Below are positions 52,533 to 57,885 of a DNA stretch of 57,885 bases, piece after piece. Every line of letters starts with the position of its first letter. Within the stretch, counting starts at the first letter, position 1. The position numbers and the translations under genes are program-made. Under the pieces are notes generated by a model. It searched no databases and had not been told where the DNA came from. It saw only the letters and a list, made by a program, of their open reading frames with translations. Source of the stretch: an uncultured Bacteroidales bacterium (GTDB lineage Bacteria > Bacteroidota > Bacteroidia > Bacteroidales > P3); contig ONCC01000019.1 of assembly GCA_900316235.1 (NCBI GenBank), forward strand, positions 1 to 57,885, written 5' to 3'.

Positions 52533-55500
52533 TCATCTTAGCAACAGCACACCCCCTTTTGCTGTTTGCTTGTATTCGGGCGCGTCGGATGTACGATAGA
52601 ATGCAACCCATGCGTAAGCCCCTTGCGGACATTTTTGTCCCTCGTATGTCCCGTCCCAAAATCCCTCTGTGCCCTTCCAAGAGCATACGAGTAATCCCAT
52701 CCGGTTGTAAATATACACCTCAATTTCGGCCAGGTTTTTGCCGATGATTTTAAATTGGTTGTTGCTTTCTCCTGAAGGGTTTTCTCCTGCTGCCTCATCG
52801 GGTGTGAAAACGTTGGGCGCGTACAATGTGGGGTTGATAAAAAGGAGCGCTTGTGTGGCTGTGTCCTTGCAGCCATTTACTGATATGGCGGTAAGTTGAA
52901 TAATAACCGAATCTTCCGGAATGGGGTATGTGTATACCCATGTGCGGCGGTCACTCGTCGCATCCGGCAGCTCCCATATACGGGCGACACTCCCCATACT
53001 CGTGTCCCTCAAACGCACCTCACGGTAGTTGTCATAATTAATCATCTTGGGACTGACTTGCATTGCCGCATGAGGACTGTCATAAAGACTTAACGCTATG
53101 TGTGCTATACTGTCGGCACCGTGTGTCGTTCGAAGAAGGGCAGAATCATTCCCTGCATCTGTAAGCGTCACCCCATTCCATTGGAATGGCAACTTTTCTC
53201 GACATATCGTCGTGTCCGTCCAGCTCTCTCTATTGTGCCACAGGCAGAGGTTAAGGTCCACTAGGCTATCGCAGCCAATATAACTGCTGGTTGAAAAGGA
53301 GAGGAGAAATGTCGAAAATGAAGCATTGGACCATAGGCTGTCGGAAGTGATGGTATTTCCGTTCCATGAATAGGGGAGATCATTTTCCACGATGGTGTCG
53401 GTTAAATGAGTATGGGAGGCGGGAAGCACAGAGAGGACTATTTCATGCCACCAAAACCCGTCGTGGTATTCATAAGTTCCACTGGCATCAAGTGTATCTC
53501 CGTAGAACATCACCGTGTCTCCCTCACATATCGTCCTGTAGATTGTGTCGGGTACGGGACATACCGGGGGAACTGTGAGATGCATCACGAGCGTGTCATA
53601 ACAGGCATAATTATTGATAGAACAATATAGTGATATGTCATATTCGCCGTGCGAGAACAGTCGGTGGGGATTGGGGACACTTGTGGTGTCGCCATTGCCG
53701 AAATCCCAGAGTATTCCATCGAGAGTATCATTAAGTGGAACCAGGTGCTCAATGTCGTTGGTTACATCGCTCTCGTTTGTGAATTCTATTTTCTGCTGAC
53801 AATCGACCGTATCCGTCAGAACAAAAGAAAACTGCGAGTGCGGAAAACGATAACCAGCCTGGCATGTCAAATCAAACGAGCAGCATTCACTTGTGCTTCC
53901 GATAGGGAAGAGGGTGCACCGGTAGTCGCCAGCGGTATCAACAGTAAGTGTGTCTACGGTAGACAATGTCACTGTTGGATTCGCGTTGTCGTACCATCGG
54001 TAGGCAAAGCCCTTCGGCGCACGGAAAGTGTTGTGGGGCGAGTATCCGCACAGGTCGGCGGTGATGGCTTTGTTCGAACAGTTTAGGACAAAGTATGCGT
54101 AGCCGAAATGGTTTCCTTGGTTGCAGTCGCGGGTGGCAAGCTTCACTTTTATCGTTTGTCCGTGAAGGGGTGTCAGGTCGATACCCACCGATGTCCAGTC
54201 TTTCCAGAGCACATGGTTGTGCACGTTCCAGCCCAGCGTCGAGTCCGATATGAAATCAAAGTAATAACAGCTGTCGTCGATGGGCATATCTTCCATGTCC
54301 ACAATTTGCAGCGTAAAGCGTGGTTGCTCCTCTGGAGCATGGTTCGGATTCTCCAGCACAGCCGCATACTTCAAAATAAGCAAGTCGTTAACCATTGTGT
54401 CCACGTGGTAAATATAGTTTATCGCTTCCCCTTGTGCCCCTATGTTAGAATTGCCTAGCCGTACCGATGCAATCTCGTCCGGCGGAATCATCATCAGCCC
54501 ATTCCCCGTCAGACTGTCCGGTCCATTTTCGAGAATCACCGTGTGCCGCGAATATGGATTCTCCAGACCGTAGTCTTCATACCCTCGCCAGATACTAGGG
54601 TTATAATAGTCCCCTGTGAATGGCTCCACAAGGCACGAAGAAAAATCCGTAAAGTTCAGGCACACAGGCACCGTGTCATCACAAATCGTTTCAATGCCGT
54701 GGTGTTGCCGGCAGGAAGTCGTGTCCGTCTGACCCGTGTTGTTGTAGATTACAATGTCGTAGTATCGCCCTGGCGAAAGGCTGTCCACGTGCACCATAGG
54801 CACTTCTGTGTTATATGACACGGAATCCTCTCCTTTGAACACCCTCAAAGTCCACTGTGTGCCGCCCCCATAGTCTTCCCATGTCACATCCATGTCGTGA
54901 CCCGTCACATTCGATGTGCTTACGTTGCGTATGTCCATGCTGTCCCATAGGCACTCCAGTGTCGTGAACTCCTGCATCTTCATCAGGAAACAGGCCGAAG
55001 CCGAATCAGTTGAAATCGTGTTATTGTAAATCCGGTAGAAATAACGCGTATTATTCATAAGACCTGTCAGGCGGATATAGTTGGTGTCCGTTTCGGCGAC
55101 GGAGTCGAGACCCTCGCGGTCAGTGCCGTACCTGACTTTCCAGTGCATTGGGCCGTCGTTGTTTATGCTTATATCCCTCCACCGCAACGCCACCGAATGG
55201 TTCAGAAGCTCCGCAATCTCCACATCCCGTATCGGACTTCCCGGACATCCCTCTCCGGGCGAAGGCGACCCCATCATAAGCCTTGAAAGACACAGGTCTC
55301 CTGTATCAGCCGCCCCTGCGTTGTTGTAGATTCTAAAGTAGTACTCGTATTGATCTAAATCCAGGTTCGTGAAAACGGCCATCGTCTCCACCACCTCGCG
55401 ATACTGGTCCAGATTGCGGGGATCAGTGCCCCACTTGATGCGCCACTGGTCCGCCTCACTGGTGTCTATCCAACTCAGCGTGATAGTGTTCGTGCCCGAC

Positions 55501-57395
55501 ACCACACTGATAATGTTGCGTACCTCTGCCTCGAAAGTATCGCAGGCATATATCTCCACTTTGTATCCCTCTCGTGGAGTATACGTGTCCGAATGGAACG
55601 AGAGAAAAGCGTGACCGGAATAGCAAATTATACGCTGATTGCTATCGGCACCACGGTAGTCGGTGAGTTGCACCTCTTCATGGTCGTTGTCGTAGATGCG
55701 CAGCCAGTCCGAAGCGGGGTCCATGTCGTACTCGATGTTCATAATCAGTGTCGAGCGTTGCGACGAGACGAGATGTAGCTTAGCGTTGCAGTTCGGCGGG
55801 TACGGCCCTGTGCCGCCAGGATCCATGATAGTGTAATGAACTCCAGGGATGATTGTATCCACGGGCACTTCATCCCCGATGGTCTGCATCATATAGATAG
55901 TGTCATCCTCCGGCAACACCTGGTCTTCACCATGGTAGCCGTACTGCATCACGGGAATGTTGATGGAATCATTGGCTTGCCTTACGATGACGTTTCCCGA
56001 GCGGTTCTCTCCTGTGGTGTTCGTGTCGGCATGTATGTAGAGGATGGCCTGCGCGCCGCCACCGCTGCCGCTGGTGGGCGATACTGTAATCCAGTCGCGG
56101 TTCGTGTAGGCCGTCCACCCCGCACTGTTCTGGTTGTTCGTAAAGATGACGACCGAGTCCTCAAGTCCCGTCTCCGACACCTCGAATCTTTTCTTGTTTC
56201 CATATAGTATGCCTTCCGGCTCAATGCCTACTATGGCTTGCGCCCCTGCGCTATACATCGGCAAAGGACTCAACGTAAAGTAGCCGTCACCCATACCGCC
56301 CCAGCCCCAGTTAACGTGCACCCTGTCGAAAGCATCGTATCCATCGACAACAAATGCATGTCCACCACTACTTTGATAGCCGGCGAACACCACGGGACGC
56401 CCCATCTGGAACTCTCTCTTCATGCTGTCCAGCCACTGTGCTGAGCTCATAGTGTCTTCAAAAATACTGTGTAGCGATGGCTTGAAACGAAAGTAATCGC
56501 GAAGGGCATTCTCGGCACATGGCGATGAGACTCCATACGAAGCAACGAATGCGCTGCTACCCCCTACGCCATAACCCATTTCCACCGCCACTCCACAATG
56601 ATATACCAATTGCGCCTCGGCCCTAATCTCGGCCGCGGTGCTCGAATTGTCAAGTATATATGGCATATGTGCCCAATCGTACGTTGTGTTTCCGAAATTG
56701 GCGCTCAGCGTGCCATAAAGTTCATGTGTGTAGCTATGGCTCCCTTGACCTGTAATGGGCCTTTGCCAGTAGGCCATCACTTGGGCCATTGCTGTCGCCA
56801 CACATCCTGTCACCACTCGCGTGGCTGCTGCAGCGTCGTAGGGGCACGAGTCGTTGTAGAGTGGAGCCTGATTCCATCGGGTAGCCATCAAGGCCGGTAT
56901 ATATCCATTGGACACAGCTTTATCAGACTCGCCACTCTCAAGCAAATCCCATTCTTCTCCCACCATGGCCGTTTGTGCCAATCGCTCTTCCCGTGCCCTT
57001 CTCGCCAACTGTTCACAGTTATTAAGCCAATCGCGCATATTATCGCCTATAGTTGTTAAAGATGATTCAAAACTGTAGCCAATAATTGGATGCAGGCAGT
57101 CGTTGCCGGCGACAATCACAAACCCGTTGTTGTTAGGCAAATTGAAAATGTGTAATTCACTGAATCCTGATTTTGTAGATATAGAGATTAGCCCATCGAC
57201 ACCTCCTTCAATATTATATATCCCTTGGCTGACGCAGAAATTGTAGGCCACTATGCGGGCACGTCCCTCCTTGCATTCTGCTCCCCAGACCATAGATCCC
57301 CACATCTGCAACAGGCAAACTATAATGGTCCCTGTTAAACGTAAAAAACTTCGTATATCTTTTTTAATATATTGTCTTCTAATGGAATGGTTCAT
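52533..57395 (-). CDS. Giant secreted C10 (streptopain-like) cysteine peptidase with type IX sorting domain
   Basis: This is a 1,620-residue exported protein. A signal peptide lies in the first 39 residues, and a Spi-type propeptide at about 45-135. The C10 catalytic domain has C198 in VVTGCVATAMAQVMAYW and H346 in GGHAFVVDGYD, followed by VHVNWGWGGMGDGYF. A BACON-like module (about 403-485), a CUB-like module (about 510-610), three fibronectin-III-like modules (about 615-880), later strands including a PKD-like module (ILWDFGNGDTTS), and a C-terminal type B sorting domain (NVFTPDEAAGEN, VYIYNRMGLLV) follow. ATG at 57395 is preferred over 57494 because a promoter lies between. It should be a type IX substrate, consistent with porQ. 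Confidence 0.9.
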   Translation of the reverse strand: MNHSIRRQYIKKDIRSFLRLTGTIIVCLLQMWGSMVWGAECKEGRARIVAYNFCVSQGIYNIEGGVDGLISISTKSGFSELHIFNLPNNNGFVIVAGNDCLHPIIGYSFESSLTTIGDNMRDWLNNCEQLARRAREERLAQTAMVGEEWDLLESGESDKAVSNGYIPALMATRWNQAPLYNDSCPYDAAAATRVVTGCVATAMAQVMAYWQRPITGQGSHSYTHELYGTLSANFGNTTYDWAHMPYILDNSSTAAEIRAEAQLVYHCGVAVEMGYGVGGSSAFVASYGVSSPCAENALRDYFRFKPSLHSIFEDTMSSAQWLDSMKREFQMGRPVVFAGYQSSGGHAFVVDGYDAFDRVHVNWGWGGMGDGYFTLSPLPMYSAGAQAIVGIEPEGILYGNKKRFEVSETGLEDSVVIFTNNQNSAGWTAYTNRDWITVSPTSGSGGGAQAILYIHADTNTTGENRSGNVIVRQANDSINIPVMQYGYHGEDQVLPEDDTIYMMQTIGDEVPVDTIIPGVHYTIMDPGGTGPYPPNCNAKLHLVSSQRSTLIMNIEYDMDPASDWLRIYDNDHEEVQLTDYRGADSNQRIICYSGHAFLSFHSDTYTPREGYKVEIYACDTFEAEVRNIISVVSGTNTITLSWIDTSEADQWRIKWGTDPRNLDQYREVVETMAVFTNLDLDQYEYYFRIYNNAGAADTGDLCLSRLMMGSPSPGEGCPGSPIRDVEIAELLNHSVALRWRDISINNDGPMHWKVRYGTDREGLDSVAETDTNYIRLTGLMNNTRYFYRIYNNTISTDSASACFLMKMQEFTTLECLWDSMDIRNVSTSNVTGHDMDVTWEDYGGGTQWTLRVFKGEDSVSYNTEVPMVHVDSLSPGRYYDIVIYNNTGQTDTTSCRQHHGIETICDDTVPVCLNFTDFSSCLVEPFTGDYYNPSIWRGYEDYGLENPYSRHTVILENGPDSLTGNGLMMIPPDEIASVRLGNSNIGAQGEAINYIYHVDTMVNDLLILKYAAVLENPNHAPEEQPRFTLQIVDMEDMPIDDSCYYFDFISDSTLGWNVHNHVLWKDWTSVGIDLTPLHGQTIKVKLATRDCNQGNHFGYAYFVLNCSNKAITADLCGYSPHNTFRAPKGFAYRWYDNANPTVTLSTVDTLTVDTAGDYRCTLFPIGSTSECCSFDLTCQAGYRFPHSQFSFVLTDTVDCQQKIEFTNESDVTNDIEHLVPLNDTLDGILWDFGNGDTTSVPNPHRLFSHGEYDISLYCSINNYACYDTLVMHLTVPPVCPVPDTIYRTICEGDTVMFYGDTLDASGTYEYHDGFWWHEIVLSVLPASHTHLTDTIVENDLPYSWNGNTITSDSLWSNASFSTFLLSFSTSSYIGCDSLVDLNLCLWHNRESWTDTTICREKLPFQWNGVTLTDAGNDSALLRTTHGADSIAHIALSLYDSPHAAMQVSPKMINYDNYREVRLRDTSMGSVARIWELPDATSDRRTWVYTYPIPEDSVIIQLTAISVNGCKDTATQALLFINPTLYAPNVFTPDEAAGENPSGESNNQFKIIGKNLAEIEVYIYNRMGLLVCSWKGTEGFWDGTYEGQKCPQGAYAWVAFYRTSDAPEYKQTAKGGVLLLR

Positions 57396-57418
57396 ATTTT
57401 GGGTATTTTGTCTATCTG

Positions 57419-57450
57419 CAAAGGTATGAATAAAAAAATAATTATCCAAA
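57419..57450 (-). promoter_or_regulatory. Promoter for the C10 peptidase
   Basis: TTTG (57447-57450), a 20-bp spacer and TACCTTTG (57419-57426) on the minus strand lie about 25 bp before the chosen ATG. Confidence 0.72.
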
Positions 57451-57473
57451 TATATTTTGTACCAATATTTTGA

Positions 57474-57504
57474 GACTGCCACAATGACTGCCAAAATGGC
57501 AGTC
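57474..57504 (+). promoter_or_regulatory. GACTGCCA half-site cluster upstream of clpB
   Basis: GACTGCCA occurs at 57474-57481 and 57486-57493 and pairs with TGGCAGTC at 57497-57504, giving one perfect 8-bp palindrome with a 3-base spacer plus a third half-site. It is in the divergent region between the C10 peptidase and clpB. A stress-response operator is a reasonable guess. I recall similar palindromes near Bacteroidetes heat-shock genes but cannot name the regulator. Confidence 0.55.
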
Positions 57505-57544
57505 TTTCGCTTTTGGTATGGTTATTGCATTGGATGTCAGTGAA

Positions 57545-57589
57545 AACTAGTGGAACTAGAGCAACTAGAGCATCTAGACGAACTAGAGA
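57545..57589 (+). repeat. 9-bp tandem repeat in the clpB leader
   Basis: Five units (57545-57553, 57554-57562, 57563-57571, 57572-57580, 57581-57589) share the pattern AACTAGAGC with few changes. They end 27 bp before the clpB ATG and contain no start codon. Confidence 0.8.
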
Positions 57590-57616
57590 GATGAAATAAT
57601 TAAAAACCAAATAACT

Positions 57617-57885
57617 ATGACCTTAGACAAGTTCACAATCAAAGCGCAGGAGGCCGTGCAGAAGGCACAGGAGGTTGCCCTTGGAGGACAGCACCCGGCC
57701 ATCGAGACGGCCCACCTGCTGAAGGGACTCCTCTCGGAAGACGAGAACGTGACGCCCTACCTCCTCAAGAAGATGGAGGTCAACATTCCCCGCCTGACGC
57801 AGCAGGTGGATGAAATCCTTAACTCTATGCCTCATGTCAGCGGCGGTCAGGTGTACCTTTCCAGCGACGCCAACCAGGCCCTCGT
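57617..57885 (+). CDS. clpB: ATP-dependent chaperone ClpB, N-terminal part
   Basis: ClpB dissolves protein aggregates together with DnaK. Only the first 89 residues are in the window. They form the start of the Clp N domain: MTLDKFTIKAQEAVQKAQEV followed by the HPAIETAHLLKGLL repeat typical of this family. The gene runs off the window, so the ATPase rings are not seen. Codon use is GC-rich, as in neighbouring housekeeping genes. The leader carries the 9-bp repeat and the GACTGCCA palindrome, which may link it to stress control. Confidence 0.93.
   Translation, partial: MTLDKFTIKAQEAVQKAQEVALGGQHPAIETAHLLKGLLSEDENVTPYLLKKMEVNIPRLTQQVDEILNSMPHVSGGQVYLSSDANQAL

Overview
The window looks like the chromosome of a Bacteroidales bacterium (phylum Bacteroidota), of intermediate GC with GC-rich housekeeping genes. 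The evidence is PorQ and a type B C-terminal sorting domain (type IX secretion), an ExbB/ExbD/ExbD cluster, Bacteroidetes-type exported barrels, and many promoters of the form TTTG-N19/20-TAnnTTTG. I cannot name the genus. I see no tRNA, rRNA, CRISPR array or transposase gene.

Layout. 1-4.7 kb: lysine fermentation genes (a frameshifted kdd and an intact kamA) separated by a DUF4160/DUF2442 pair, then porQ and lplA. 4.7-6.75 kb: a decaying toxin-antitoxin island with HepT/MntA, DUF3791, truncated DUF3990 and zeta-toxin genes, two nearly identical 143-bp promoter-bearing direct repeats, and tandem repeats. 6.7-11.8 kb (minus strand): glyS, a sensor kinase, an FtsX-type permease and tpiA. 12-19.5 kb (plus strand): serC, serA, an ATP-grasp-like gene, an in-frame MntP/ECF-sigma fusion, an anti-sigma-like membrane protein, and two paralogous exported barrel proteins of 449 aa each. 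19.7-31 kb (minus strand): a tightly packed run of 14 genes from a DUF3127 gene to cls. 31.4-32.3 kb: corA. 32.4-45.7 kb (minus strand): the Ton-type motor cluster, a polyprenyl synthase, a TPR protein, valS, rhomboid, mutL, a thioredoxin-like lipid- or envelope-associated protein and outer-membrane proteins. 45.7-47.6 kb: glyA and a gamma carbonic anhydrase. 47.7-49.4 kb: an AT-rich GCGC-type restriction-modification pair. 49.46-49.73 kb: a probable structured RNA. 49.9-57.4 kb: Fic, a thioredoxin-like protein, galE and a giant C10 peptidase exported by type IX secretion. The window ends in the start of clpB.

The most unusual items are: (1) the MntP-sigma fusion feeding an anti-sigma/barrel operon; (2) the HinP1I/HhaI-like restriction-modification pair, whose only nearby GCGC site lies inside a perfect 10-bp inverted repeat two bases from the methylase start codon; (3) a strongly structured RNA beside it with mutually exclusive stems; (4) the toxin-antitoxin island, in which one promoter cassette occurs twice and cuts a DUF3990 gene; (5) dispersed palindromes with a CCTACCATGGTAGG core and period-7 ACCTTTC repeats that build signal peptides and a C-terminus.

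Functionally, kdd/kamA belong to lysine degradation, serC/serA/glyA to serine-glycine metabolism, and ExbB/ExbD, the barrels, PorQ and the C10 peptidase to outer-membrane energisation and secretion. All assignments come from reading motifs in the translated sequence; no database search was run.
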